Below are positions 44,401 through 57,639 of a stretch of 57,642 bases of DNA, piece by piece. Numbering within the stretch: the first letter of the stretch is position 1; the number at the start of each line of letters is the position of its first letter. The notes under the pieces were generated by a model. The model searched no databases. It was not told the DNA's origin and saw only the letters and a program-made list of their open reading frames with translations. This DNA is from Rhizoclosmatium globosum (lineage: Eukaryota > Chytridiomycota > Chytridiomycetes > Chytridiales > Chytriomycetaceae). The position numbers and the translations under genes were made by a program. The DNA lies in contig MCGO01000227.1 of assembly GCA_002104985.1 (NCBI GenBank), positions 1 to 57,642 on the forward strand, given 5' to 3'.

Positions 44401-47400
44401 TTTTGTTGAGGCTCCTCGCCAGTCAATGTTGTGGTAGTCTCTGGCTCTGTTGACACAGGGTTTTCAGGTTCTGGTATCACTTGTTCCTCAATCATAGCCT
44501 CAACCGCAAGCTATGATATGTCAGTAACAGATTTCAAGCCAATTTCATGTTATATACCTCCAAATCAGCTGGCTCCGGTGAGCTTGGCAGAAGTTCCGCC
44601 AAAAAGTCCATATGAAAGTCATCATCGAATGGTTTCACAACTTCAAATTCATCTACTCCAATAGTTTTTGGTTGCTCAATAGACTCATTCGAGTTTCCGA
44701 CAATTTTGGGAATCGCAGTTGGTTCATCATCAAAGTATTTCGGTGGAACATATTCTTCGTCTTCTTCGTCGTCACTATCCTTCAAGAATGCCTTCTTTTC
44801 TTCGGGGGCCATTTCATAGAACGATCCAGTCTGCCATCGAGATTTTCGAAGATATGATGGCTCAATCTCCAGTATCTCCTTATATCGCTGGAACTTTTCA
44901 AACTCCTCATGCAGAATATTATCCTAAAACCTTCATAAGTCACCCAAGAATGAACAGTAACACATACTCTCTTTTCAATTTCCAAATTCTCCAGCTCAAT
45001 CCGCCTTTTTGCACTATCAACAATTTTCCTCCTACGTTCAGTTATAACAGCAAGTTTATCCATCAACGCCTGATACGCCTGCTCCTGCTCCTTCTGCGCC
45101 TCCTTCCTCCGATGAGCACTTAATCTCAACCTTGTCTTGATCTTCGCTTCCGAATACGAATCAATCGCGAAATTCATGGTCATGAAATGCATTTTCGATT
45201 CGGATTGTGGGTTGGATCCTTCCAACCATGAAAAGTCGATGCCATCCAAGTCGTTTGCACTGTCTTTACAGGGTACGTGAGACGCGGCGAAGTTGAGTTT
45301 GAAGTTGAAGTCTTCGTCGAAGGAGATTGGGTCTTCTATTGCGGAAGTTGTGTCGCTTAAGTTGTCCGCTAGCTTTACGTATTTAGGAGGGAGATAGAGT
45401 GCGTAGTTTATGATGTCGATCCGGTTTTCAATGTCGATTAAGATGTCGCCTTTAGGGTTTGCGATGCATATTGATTCGATTGGATCGTGAAATTGAATTT
45501 CGCTGGAATAGTGTAAGCTGAGATACAGACTCATGAAATCTCACCGAACAAGGTTATTTTGGAGATCCCACACTTTGATTGTCGCGTCGTGACTTGATGT
45601 TAGGAATAAACCAAGCTTCTTAATGCAGCAGATGGAAGAAATCGATTCTGAGTGGTCGTCACTGCGACTGTGATTCGGTAACGGCTTCCAAGCTATACTT
45701 GAAATGGTCAGGTGTGTCAAAGTTATAGAGTAGGAGGATGACTCAACTCCCTTCCTCAAGATCAAACGAAAACATATGCACGGTGGAATCCTCATAAGTC
45801 ACGCATATATGGTTCAATCCAATACATATATCCTTAGGCACATGCTCTGTTTCAATCGCAACCTTAACCTCAAACATATTCGCAGCCCCAGGATTAAAAT
45901 GCGTAACATTGATCACATTATCGTCTCCCGCAGTCACAAGAATATCCTGCTCCATATCATTCGCAATACACGTCACATTCCCAAAATGAAGCTGTTGCCG
46001 ATGAACAACATCGCCCACCAAATTATAAATCAGGATTTGTCCGTTCTTGGTTCCACTCATAAGTACGCTGTACGGTACAAGTGGGGATTTGTTTTCTTTC
46101 CCGTTGGTTCTTTTGCTGATGACGGATTTCCTTCGCATATCGGGGACGACTGTGTTGCTTTGTTTGAATCCTTCCACGATGCAGAGACAGCTGATGTCTT
46201 CTCCGTCGCTGTCGGGACGCCAGATGTCGAGTACTACGCATGGGTTCACTGTAGTTCCTATGATCCAGATTTCGCCGTTCTCGATGAGGAGAAACATTTT
46301 GTCTGTTGGTGGGTTTAGTGTTTTGGACAGAAGATACTATCGAGGACTCAACTTGCTTTGGCAGCATAAATCACGTCTACTACTCTGTCCATTTCAAATA
46401 AGGGGAGACACGTAGTAATTACTTTGCCGGAGATTGGACTGATTAATCGAATGACTTCATCCTCGGATCTTGCCAGAATACGTGATGGAGTTCCTATTGA
46501 TTCAATGTTTCTGATTTTAAGAGGACGTGCATTTATGCTGCAGAATTGAGTGTTGATGTGATTCAGACTCCAGACCATAACTGAATCAGTACACATAAGG
46601 CACATGCTATTTTCATCCATAATATGCATATCAAGAGGCTTATCCTGCAGCGGAAGACTACCAAGCCATCAGTATGCTTCCAAACCTAAATCCTCAAACA
46701 CATACCAATAAACCTCCTTAAAAGTCCTCAAATTATACATCCGCACCGTCTTGTCCATCGCTGACGCGACAACAACAGGTCCATATGGATACACCGCCAC
46801 AGCCGTCACAGGCTTATACTGACTCTGAAACTCATGCACAAGCACATTCGCGCTATTCAACACCTTCACAGACCCGTCTTTACACCCCACAACCGTGAAC
46901 CCATACGGATGGTACGTTACGAGACACGTCACCTGGCGCGATGATATAGAGAGCCAGGTGTCGAGTTCCATAAGTGTTGTGGAATCGTAGACGAGGACTT
47001 TTGAGGATACGAGGATGTGGATGTATGTTGTGTGGGTGTCGAATGTTGCGGAGGTTATCCATTCTGTTGGGGGGAGGGAGATTTCGGTTTGGGAGCGGAG
47101 GGTCATGTCGATTGTGAGTGTTCCTCTGGTTTTTGGGTGGTTAGGATGAGAGACGTGTGGGGAAAGAGTACCTGAATACGATTGCTTTCATGGCCCAGGT
47201 TGTGATTACGTGTGAACTTATTGCGATTAGTTGGTGTAAGTGTGGGTTGTAGAGTAAACTGTGAGGAGTTTGATGAGAATTGAATAGGAAAATATCCGGG
47301 ATTATATATAGAAGTCTTACAATTGTATATGCTGAGTTGTTTTGTGTGTTTGTATAAGTTCGAAGTGAGGGTTATAGAACTATATTCGTGTAAGATGCAA

Positions 47401-48035
47401 GAATCTGTCAATTACTGAGCTAAACGACTTACTCGAATAGCCTTTTCGTCGGAACAAGCAGCATAGACGCTATATCGCGGGATAAAACAAAGCTTTCCAA
47501 TGCTCTTGCTGACTTTAGTTGAGTATCGAGGATGATTTGGTGAACATTTCACAGAGTCCCAGCATTTGATTGCCTTATTGGTTTCAACAAGTACAAACGT
47601 GTAAGCTGTTTTCTTGTCTTTTGTTGTTGTAGCAGGTGTTACAATATCTGGGGGAAAGGGAAGAGGTGGCGGACGCGACGAAATTGGGTCATTATTGCCA
47701 TCTTCAAGAAGGACAGCAGAATCTTGCTTGGTTGATTTATGATGTTTTGAAGAAGTGACTTGATCCATATTATCCTCAAAGTGACAGTCTTCTCTGTGAC
47801 GCGGCATCTTTTCGTGAACAACCATAGTAGAAAGCAAGTGTTTTGATCTTAGTCTGAACCGAAATTGAAAGCCTTGTTTGATTGTGAGTGGATAGGGGGC
47901 GGAACTTATTGGTTGATCTTGAGTGTCTGGAATCGGTCGAGATGATTTCTCTGGCGAGACTGCGCTCCGCACAATATTCCACAGCTCTTTTCCTGTTTTT
48001 TGGACGTGAGGCTCCTGTGGTGGTAAGACCTCCAT
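41445..48035 (-). CDS. Large WD40 protein, axonemal WDR87/WDR97-like, with His-rich C-terminus
   Basis: Starts MEVLPPQEPHVQKTGKELWN at 48035 and ends SKEVTIDQ at 41445; about 15 exons and near 1900 residues. The N-terminal half has WD40-type repeats: NKAIKCWDSVKCSP, SVYAACSDEKAIR, FTVVGCKDGSVKVLNSANV, VVVASAMDKTVRMYNLRTF, MLVTAGDD-like strings around 45900, and LTSSHDATIKVWDLQNNLVR. After that come coiled-coil, Lys/Glu-rich stretches (EEFKAKIQEMLKKKQEDE), a helical region with YSWFPEDEIFYPK and another charged helix around 42.3-42.5 kb. The end is very His-rich (HHHHGHTHGHGHNHTH). This order (WD40, charged coiled coil, helical C-terminus) is that of WDR87/WDR97-type flagellar proteins; the name is an inference. 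Splicing near 42150 and 47430 fits short introns. Convergent with eL14. Confidence 0.65.
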
Positions 48036-48224
48036 CTTTGCCAGTCAGTTCAACGGAGATTTTCAACACCCCTCCATTAAAGATAAATAAAGAATAATTA
48101 AGGTAATAACAAAGAGGCCCTATTTATCATAGTTAATTTATGAAGTGAGAGAAAGAGGAAGAGAGAAATCAGAACATCAATTTACTCGCCTTCAACTTGA
48201 CACCAACAAACACCCCGCATTGGG
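48036..48224. promoter_or_regulatory. 189-bp bidirectional promoter between the WD40 and PACT genes
   Basis: The two start codons (48035 minus, 48225 plus) are separated by only 189 bp, so the two genes probably share promoter elements. I see no certain RFX-type X-box. Confidence 0.5.
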
Positions 48225-51200
48225 ATGATCAACCGGGAGACCAAGGTACGCCCCTCCCCGACCACTTAACCAGTTTACTCACGCACACCTTTTATGCTCC
48301 AACCACGTCCAATTCGACAGCTTCTCCAGGCAAAGCGCAAACTCGACCGGTTCCAGCGCGCACGAACATCGGCGGCGCCCGGGTCGTCGAGCGTGTCGCT
48401 GTACGAATTCGACGAAGTGAGTCACGGGCAAAGTGCGGCCGGCCTCGTGTCCAACTTTGGCGACGACGAGAACGAGAACGAGAACGAGAACGAGAACGAG
48501 TAAGTGTCGATTAAAAGTATCCTTCAAACGAGTTAAGTGGCGCCAAAGACTGTCTCCCTCGTCACTTCGAAGGCCGTCTAAGAACTCGGTTCGGCCATCG
48601 GCGAGGACATCGGTGCGTGTGGAAGTCTCGCTTTACTAGCACTAACCCAGACCCTTCTCCTGCTTCAGCCTACAAGAAGATCCATTCGGAGTCCTCAGGC
48701 AAAGAGTCCTATTCAGTCCTCAAAGCCGCTCAATGTATATTTATCCCTTCAACCATCACACAGGCCCTGACATTTTCACCCAAAAACACAGGTTGACACT
48801 ACATTGGCCATCATTGAAGAACTCTCTAGCGCCAAACACTCACTTGAATCTCGTCTATCTCAAACCTCATCTTTGAATGCCGCTCTTTTGGATAAGATTG
48901 CTCTTTTGGAACGAGAGAAGGAAGCTGTTGAGTCACAAACAAAGAGAAGCGCCTCACAAAGTCCAACGCGAGTATCACTGGAGAAATACGAACAACTTGA
49001 GTCTGACTTGGAAGCTGCAAAGTCTAAGGAAGCTTCCCTGAATATCAAAATCTCAGAGCTGGAAACTTCACTCGTTGCAGCAACAACAGCCGTCATACCC
49101 ACGTCAGATAATACAGTCGATCTTTTGGAAAAATTGGCTGCCAAAGACGAACAACTGGAGTCTGTCCACAGTCAACTTCAACTTCTTCAAGGAGATTTCC
49201 AACTTGTTCAAACTGAGCGGTCTCAATATCTGAAAGAATTAGAGCAAAAGAGTGAATTGATTGGATCCCTTCAAAGTCAAGTGGATCAACTCACAAAGGG
49301 AGTGGAGGCTGGAAAGGACGTACTCACCCGTGTGGAAGCGTCAGAGTCCCTCGTCAAACAACTGCAAGAAGAGAAGGACTCGCTCGTTTCGCGTATCCGA
49401 ACTCTTGAATCTCTGCATCTGAACCCAAAACTTCCACTTTCGCAGAAGACTTGGAAACCAAACTCATCAATCTCGAAAAAGACCTTCTCGAGTCTCGTTC
49501 CGAAAACCAAAAACTTCAAGAACAAATCGATCAACTCCAATGGGACCAAGAATGGCCAACCCTTAACGTTGCCGCCTCTCCAAAATCAAAAACCCCACCA
49601 AACAGCGCCATCTCTCCCTCCTTCCCTGCAACCACCACAACCCATCCAACGCAGAACTAGACTCTCTCAAATCCGAAATCACCCACCTAAAAACCGAAAT
49701 CGAAACCCTCTCCCGCGAAGCCGAACAAGAACGTATCCGCTCTCACGACCTCAAAACCTCCCTCACCCACTTCAAATCAACCGCCCTCGAAGTCGCACAA
49801 CTCCAACAAGAAATCATGGATCTCCAGCAGTTGAAGGAGACAGAGGCGAATCGGTTCGTTGAACAGAGCACGCGTCTTGAGAATGAGATTCGGGAGTTGC
49901 AGAGGTACTTGAAGGCTGCTGAGGAGGAGAATGGGGGGTTGAGAGAGAAGGTGGATGATTTGGAGGAAGTTGTTCGGTCTGTGAGGAACTCGCCTACCGG
50001 GGCGAATGCACCTGGTGGTGGTAGTGCTGCTGCTGGGGAAGAAGTTGTTCGAGTTAAGAAGGAGCTTGAAGAACTTCGGGTTTTGTATGAGAACGATTCT
50101 CAGCGGTTGGAGACTGAAGTGCTTGAGCTCAAAAAGTACTTGAAGGCAAGTGAAGAGGACAATGTGGAATTGCGGGAGCGTGTAGAAATCTTGGAGGAAG
50201 AGAAAGAGGCGTGGGTTCAACAACACCAGCAACAATTTGTGTTCCCACGAGTAGAGACTCCTGAAGAGTTGAAGTTGAAGGGAGAGGTGGAAGCTGCGCG
50301 TCAGTTGCACAAACAGGTTGTTTTGAGGCTGGAGCAAGAGCTTGTTGATTTGCGAAAGTATTTGAAGGCGAGTGAGGAGGATAATGCTGAATTGAGGAAT
50401 TCTCTTGAAAAGACGAAAGAGGAATTGGATCTGTTGCGTCAGCGTCAGCAGGAGCAGTTTGTTTTCCCACCACCGTCAGCTGCCAACAACAGCCAAGACG
50501 TCGCTCATATGCAGCAGGAAATCAACGAGCTTAAAAAATACCTCAAGGCTAGTGAGGAAGACAACATGGAACTCCGCGAGAAACTTGAGCTCCTGGAAGA
50601 GCAACTGGAAGCTCAACCCAATGCTGTCCCACCCGTTGCTGTTCCAAGATCCATCACTCCTCAACCTCAACCTACTACCAACACAGAGGAATGGGATTCA
50701 TGGGACTCTGAAATCGTTCCACAAAGCGCCAACACTGACGTTCAAATTTCCGACCTGAACCGCCAAATCGACGTTCTCTCACAAGACAAAATTACCGCCC
50801 TCGAGAAACTAACTGTATCTCTGGAAGAGCGTAAACACCTGGAACAACAGCTCGAACAGCTCCGACACGACTTTGACGTTTGTGATTTCGCCAAAATCGA
50901 AGCCTTGGAGAAACTGACAATGGCGTTGCAAGAGCGGGATGACCTTGGAGAAGAGGTTCGAGCCGTTCATATCGAGCGGGACTCGTTGTTGCAAAAGATT
51001 GCGACTGTGCAAGCGGATGTGAAGGCTTTGCAAAGTCTGGTTGAGGAGGCGAGGAAGGAGCGGGATGCGGCGCTTTTGGAGGCTGGTAATGGTACTGGAG
51101 ACGCGACACGAATTTTGGAGGACGTTCAGGCGAAACTTGGGGTTGCTGTTTCTGAACGTGATGCGGCTTTGGCGGAGAGGACACGGGTTCGAGAGGAGTT

Positions 51201-54200
51201 GGACCGATTGAAGGAGGAGGTTTCGTTCAAGGCTACTCAATCTGTTGATCTTGAAGTTCTCTTGACTCTCCAAAAGGAGTATGATTCGCTCAAGAACCGG
51301 TATGAGATCATTGGGGAGGAGATGGAAGCTGCTCAAGGGCAGTTTGAAGAAGTCGCTAAGGCGAAGGAGGAGCTTGAGATTCGGGTTGAGGATATGCGGT
51401 GTGACGCTATTGATGTCAGTGAACGACTTCAAAAAGTTGAAACGGAGCACGAGGCGTTGTTGATTGAGCATGAACAGCTTTTGGGAGAGCAAGAACTGTT
51501 GACGGCTCAACACTCTGACTTGAATGCTCAAAACCAATCGCTCGTAGCTGCTGCTGAAGAAATGCATGCTAGGCATCAAGACCTTGTCGCACGATATGAC
51601 GACCTGTCAAATCGCTTTGAGGACCTGAGTGCTCAGAACCATCACATTCGAGAAGCGGGTTCTGCAGTCGTTGGCGAGAAGTCTTCTTTGGAAGAGGAAA
51701 ATGCCATGTTACAGCAAGAGCTGACTACCCTGCGTGAAGCTGGTGCAAAGATTTTGGAGGATCGTCAGGCTTTGGAAGAGGAGGCGGATGCCTTTGCAGC
51801 ACAAGTTGATGATCTTACCGGCGCAATTGGCAAGCTTTACTGAAGAAAAAGCCGTTCTCGAGAACCAGATTGCAGAACTGAGAAACGAGCTTGACAATAG
51901 CCAGCACGTCTTGCAGGAGGCCGAATCTCGCGCGTCTCGTTTCGAGCAGCTTTACCGCGAAATTGAAGCAAAGTCTACCAACGATACTGCTGAGCTGGTT
52001 GATACTCTGCGAAATTGACGCACGAAAACAGTGACTTGAAACACACAATTCAAGAGCAAGTTGACACCTATAACACCCTCAAATACGACAACCAAGATCT
52101 TTCTACACTGAACTCTGAGCTTCTCCAAAAGCAGGATACCTATGAGCAGGACTTGGCTGCTAAAATTGCGGAGCTGGAGCAGAAGTCGGCACAACTTATT
52201 GAATTGGAGGAGCAAGTCAAAAACTTACACTCAACTACTTTTGAAAGCATGCAGCAAATTGATATGGAGCGTGGACAGCTTGCTGATCAGTTGCAGGATG
52301 TTACTGGACAAAATGTAACTTTGACTGAGAAGGTTCGGGAACTTGAGGACTGAGCGGGATCAGATTTGCTCAAGTCAACGAGCTTACACATCAGTGCAAT
52401 GTATTGAGAGAGTCAACTCAATCTGCGGATCCTGAGGAGGTGGAGTTCTTGAGACAGCAGCTTGTTGAAGCGAGGTAAGTTCTGCTTTGTTGTTCGAGGA
52501 TGTTTCTTGCCTGAACGCGAATGACTTTGCAGGCTCGCTATGACCAGCTCTTCACCGATGAGAAGCGCACACTATTCATTTGGAAGATCAACTCAACTTG
52601 GCCTCACAAGCTATTGAAAGCTTTAACACCGAGCGCGGTCAACTTCAATACGAAATCGACTTTTTGAAAGAGCGCTTTAGTGCGGAAGAAGAGTTTTCCG
52701 CGTCATTGCAAGCTGAAAAGCAGGGATTAACTACTGAATTAAATCAATTACGCAGTGCACGAAGAAGCTCAAGGCCGTTTGCAGCTTATTGAGAGTGATT
52801 TAGCGGGTGGTGACGAGGTATTGAATAGGTCACGGCAAAGTTGTCTGCCGCTGAGGAGCAGATTGCTTTTATTACTGATGAGTTGGAGCAAACTCGCGCG
52901 GAGAGGAATGCTCTCAGCGAGGAGTGCTCTATGTTGAAGGTACAAATGGATGAGTATGCGGCTGAAAAGGAGTCTTTGACTGCAGCTGCCGTTGAACTTG
53001 ATACGTTGCGTGGTGTTGGAGAGTTGGAGCGGGAACGAACCCATGTTGCAGAACAGTATCAACATCTACAAGGTGCGATCGATGAATCTCAGACGCGATG
53101 TGTTGGATTGGAGCGCCAGCTCGACGAGACCAACGCGTTGTATGAGCAGTTGCAGCAACAGCTTGATTCTACAAGCCGTGATTCTGCATACTATCAACAG
53201 CAAGTTTCTGACTTACAAGCTGCTGTTGCCGCTTTGGAGCAAGAGCGCGATGCTGTTTTGGGTGAACGTAACGAGTCCAGATGACTTTAGACAATGTGAA
53301 TCAAAGCTCTGGTCTGAGTGAATCGGAGAGGGAAGAAATCCGTTCTCAGTACGAGTCTAAGTTGACGGATCTGGAAAACCAGATTCAGTTGATGCATCAA
53401 CAACACGAAGCCGATATTCAAATTCGAATGGAACAGTTCTCAAACACTTACGCTCAATACCAATCTGAGAAGCAGGAGGAATTTCTCTTCTGGAAGAACG
53501 TCTGAAGCAAATTACATTGGAGGTTCGTTGGTTGTATTGTCGTGCGTTCACTGATGTTTATAAAGGCTGAACAGGCTGATAAAGAGGCACGAAATGCTTC
53601 CCTACAACTCGAGGAATCAACCAAATATGTCACTGAATTGCAGCTTCGTTTCGATGATGTGGAAGCTCAAGCGACTAGGTCCGAAACTGCTTGTCGAGAC
53701 TTGGAAATGGCTGTGGCGCAACTGAAAGCCGAACGTGACGAAATCCAAGAAAAGTTCTTGGATGGGGCCAATATGCTTGAGACTTTGAAAAATGATCTTG
53801 AGTCAAGTGATGCTCGGACCAATGCGCTTCTTGCGGAAAAGGACTCGGCGATTTATAATCTTCAAAACGCTCTGGACGAAAGCTACAGGGTATCAGCGGA
53901 GAAGGAGTCGTACTTCGAACATGAAAGGCAAAGTTTGTCTGGAAGGTGCGATGAAGCGGAGTCGCAGTGGAAGAGCTTACAAGCCCAGCTGGAAGGCATG
54001 ATGGCGCAATATTCTGAGGTAATGTAATTGTTGGTTTATTTCTGCGTTTCTTAATTTTTGCTACAGTCACAACAAGCCATTGACTCGATTTCATTCCAAT
54101 TGAAAGAAGCTGCTATCAAGTTGGAAGCTTCTGAACAAGAAAGACTTCTCATTTCTGGCGAGCGTGACTCTCTTGACAGACAGTTGACTGAGTTCCGTGA

Positions 54201-57200
54201 GATTGAAGCAGCTCAACGTGTCGAACTAGAAGAGCTCCATTCACGTATTAGTCAATCTGACGAAAGAATTAAAACTCTCGAACAATTAGTCGACAGTCTT
54301 GAGTCTCAACGTGCTCAATTCAACTCCGTCATCAACAATGAAACATCTTTGGTTCAGGATATTGCTCATAAGCAGCAAATTATCGAGAACTTGGAGCGTG
54401 AACTCTTCCAATTGAAAAGCTTAAATGCTTCGCCAAACCCTGTGTTTGCCGGAATCCCAACCGCCGATTCTCTCTTTGCTGGAAGCACTGGCGGGCGTGT
54501 CACTGTCGAGCATGAATTGGCTTTGTTGAAGATTGAAGTCCGTAACAAGGAAGATGAGCTTGCATCTGTTCACTCCTCATACAAGACTGCGCTCGCAGAA
54601 TTGGAGGAGAAGCTCAACAGTTTGGCGAAACTTAACAAGTCTAGTGTGCAATCTATGGAACTCTATCGTGACGAGCTCGTGAAGAAGTCGGATCGTCTAG
54701 ATGTAGTCGAAGAAGAGCTGTTTAGATTGAAGTCTACAATTCCTGGTTCCATCAAGGAGACTCCCGACACTAGGTTTGCAATGTGCAATAATCATTCGGT
54801 TTCTAAACTTGCCTTTTTTATTAGTATGCTTGATATTTCCAAGTATGAAGAGGCGATTGACAGAGCAGGGAAGACGTCAAAAACGCTTGATGAGCTGTTG
54901 TCAGCAACTTCTCAAAGAGGAACAAGATCTGTTCCAGTCTTTGGTCCAATCGAAAAGGCTGAGATCCTTGATGTTCTCACATCCCAAATTAGCACACTGA
55001 TCAGATCTACTGAGACCAACGTTTCTATTTCACGTAAGATTTTGAACGAAGTGTCTGTCTCATCACCCCGCGGCATTGTGCCATCCTCCTCTGTCCCCAG
55101 AACAGACGACGGCCAAATCAAGCTGATTGTCCAATCTCAATCTTCTATTTTGGATGACCACAAGCGCTTGTTGAATGACGTTGAAGTTTTAGCGAGACTT
55201 TTCAAGGAGTCAGGATCATCAAAGAAGAGTACTGGAGAAGACCTTTCCGTGGAAACACTTTCTTTGGTATCAAAGTTCATTGCGAAAGTAGAAGAGTACC
55301 AGCAATCAGTGAATGGCTTTGCTTTGACAAAGCAGGCGGTTCTTGAAGACATTCGAGGCAAGTTTTTTGAGAGATTTTGTAGTTGTATAATAACAATCGT
55401 TTATAGCTATGAATTCAACCAGTGTCCAATCGAAAACAATTCTTTCTTCGCTGAATATTCTGATTAGTGGCCTGGAAGATGTGGCATCCCAAAACAACTT
55501 GTTGAAGAAGGAAATCAGCTACCTTGGCTCTTTAGTCAACAAAGTGAAGCAAGCTCCTTCAAAGCCAGATGCTGGTAACGATTACCATTTGTCGTCTCGC
55601 GAATACGGGGAGCTTGTCACAAAAGCGAATCAAAGCGAGCGATACCAACTCCAAGTCGAAAATGCACAAACCTTGCTGGCTGAACATGTTCGTGAAATTC
55701 AGATTCTCAAGCAAGCCGTGGATGCCTTGAACCTCAAGCTTGCCCGTGAGACTGGAAGTGTTGGAGTTTCTGATGTACAGACCTTCCGCATTATGACTCA
55801 ACAGATTGATGAGCTCAAGAAAGTGTGGTCACACGAACTTAGTGCCAATATGATCTTGCGAAACCTGATTGCTAAGACCCAGGCCGAAAATATGGTTGCT
55901 GAACAGGAATCAAGAAAACAAAATCTGAGCTTGAGAGAAGAATTCGATGAACTTGCTGTTTTGTTTGAAGAAAGCCAAGCAGAAAATGATCTTCTTCGAA
56001 GTGAGGTGGAAAAGAAGGAAGAGTTGGTGAGAAACGCGGAAGTTCGTGCAGAGGAGCAGTTTAACAGCCGCTTCTTTGAAATGGAGCAGCAGCACATTGA
56101 ACAGAATCAGCAGTTGGAAGATATGTATGACAAGGAGAGAGTTGCCTTGAACAAGTTGGTTAGCAACTTGGAGAAGGAACGCAACAGATTGCTGACGGAA
56201 GTCACTTCATTGAAACCACTCAAAAGATCTTGAAAAGTCCTGTGATACCTTGCGCCAAGAGAATTCATCTCTTAAATCTCGCAACCTTGACAACCGTGAT
56301 TTGGGCCGTCGGGAACAGGAATTGGTTGCGGATGTGCAAGCCCTGGAAAGACAGCTCCACGAAGAACGTAAGGTTCATGAACGCAGAATGATGGATCGCG
56401 AGGCGGAGTGGCAACGTATTCGCGAAGAGGACTTGAGACGACGCGGGAACTCTAACATGGAGGATGCGCTTCGCGTCTTCCGATCAGAGAAGGAGCATCT
56501 TGAGCATGATTTAATGTTGAGAAACAATCAAATTCATACTTTGGAAGTCCGCATCCAAGAGCTGCTGCAAGAAGCTGAGTCTCCTCGACGACCTGGAGGA
56601 AGTCGAAGAGAAATGGAAATGGAGCGTGATTTACAAGCATCTTTCAGCCAAATCGTGACTTGAAGAATCAGTTGGCCAACGCAGATCATGTTAGTATTCA
56701 TACACAATCGGAGGATACATGTATATTTATTACTTCGATTTACAGGCTCGAAGGGAACTTGAATCTCAGCTCACTCTTGAAAAAGATCGGTCAAAGCGTC
56801 TTTCAGTTAAGGCAGATGATCTCAAGCGTCGTTATCAGTATCAGCAACGGTTATTGGAAGACCAGGAAGAGTCCATCAACAGTGCTTTGCGACCAGCACC
56901 TCGTGGTGGAACTGCAGAAGATCAAGTATGCATAAAATAACCTTGAATTGACAGTTGCTAACATGACTCTAGCTTCACGATGAGATTGCTCAACTTAGAC
57001 GAGAGCTTCATTCTGCCAAACAATCCCGCAGCGAAATCATCAATATCATCCGTGATACTTTAGTTAACACTGTCGGTGAAGCTTCTATTGACGCTGCTCC
57101 AGCCAGCGCCACAAGCGCATCGTCTATGATTGTCCGCCAGTCCCAGCGTATCGATATGACTCGTCTCAGAAATCAAATGAGCTCACTAATTGCCGAAGTG

Positions 57201-57639
57201 ATATATCTACGTGCTTTGGCAAGTCGTCTGTTCTTGTGGAGAGCTGACTTGAAATACCAAAAAGTCTATCTCGCTCTTAAAGTTGCTGATTTGACTGAAA
57301 GCCAAAAAGCGACAGTCAAGTTCATTACAGAAATGGGCGTGGACGCGCCTCAGCGGGATTTGGATGCACCAGTGTTGCGACCTCTTCAAAAGTTAAGAGC
57401 TGGAGTGAATGTTGTGATCGGAGTTTACCGTATGATGTGAGTCACACTCTTGTATTCTATTTGTCTGATAATCTTGCAACAGGGTGAATGGCGCGCGCAT
57501 GTGGCAAGATACCTTGGAAGAAAACAACCGGGACTACTTGCCGATTGTGCCATCAACAATTCAAGACATTGATGACGATGGCATCTTGACAGACATTCTA
57601 TGCCAAACACTCCATATGGTGGATCATCACTTGCCTTAG
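48225..57639 (+). CDS. Giant coiled-coil centrosomal/spindle-pole scaffold with C-terminal PACT domain (pericentrin/AKAP450/Pcp1-like)
   Basis: The start is MINRETK, then an intron and LLQAKRKLDRFQRARTSAA, a short motif like that at the start of AKAP450/pericentrin proteins. A NE-repeat follows, and from 48784 to about 56.9 kb the protein is almost all coiled coil. Four related units with YLKASEEDN lie at 49.87-50.62 kb. The C-terminus (57126-57639) has LRNQMSSLIAEVIYLRAL, RLFLWRADLKYQKVYLAL and KVADL, a PACT domain that docks on centrosomes or spindle poles through calmodulin-type partners. Probable length is near 2900 residues. Many frame breaks (about 49.44, 49.64, 51.84, 52.02, 52.35, 52.55, 52.80, 53.28, 53.48 and 56.23 kb) look like lost bases; the one at 53.48 is in an A run. 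Microtubule-organising role is inferred from the PACT domain. Confidence 0.82.
48468..48500 (+). repeat. (GAGAAC)n repeat coding for Asn-Glu pairs
   Basis: Five GAGAAC units in frame near the end of exon 2 of the PACT gene, giving a run of Asn-Glu pairs directly before a GTAAGT donor at 48500. Confidence 0.85.
49873..50620 (+). repeat. Four related coiled-coil units with YLKA-SEEDN core
   Basis: Units start at 49873, 50104, 50326 and 50506. Each has RLExE(V/L)xxLxKYLKA then (S/A)EE(D/E)N and LR. They are spaced 77, 74 and 60 residues apart and suggest internal tandem duplication within the PACT-domain protein. Confidence 0.75.

Noticed and set aside
48036..48224. RFX X-box in the shared promoter
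   Set aside because: I looked for GTTGCC-type half-sites in inverted pairs and found none convincing.
50809..51579. Long minus-strand open frame opposite the PACT gene
   Set aside because: It is the complement of a Leu/Glu-rich coiled coil, which leaves few stops on the other strand. Its Leu/Ser/Phe-rich translation has no domain, and the plus-strand frame is clearly coding.
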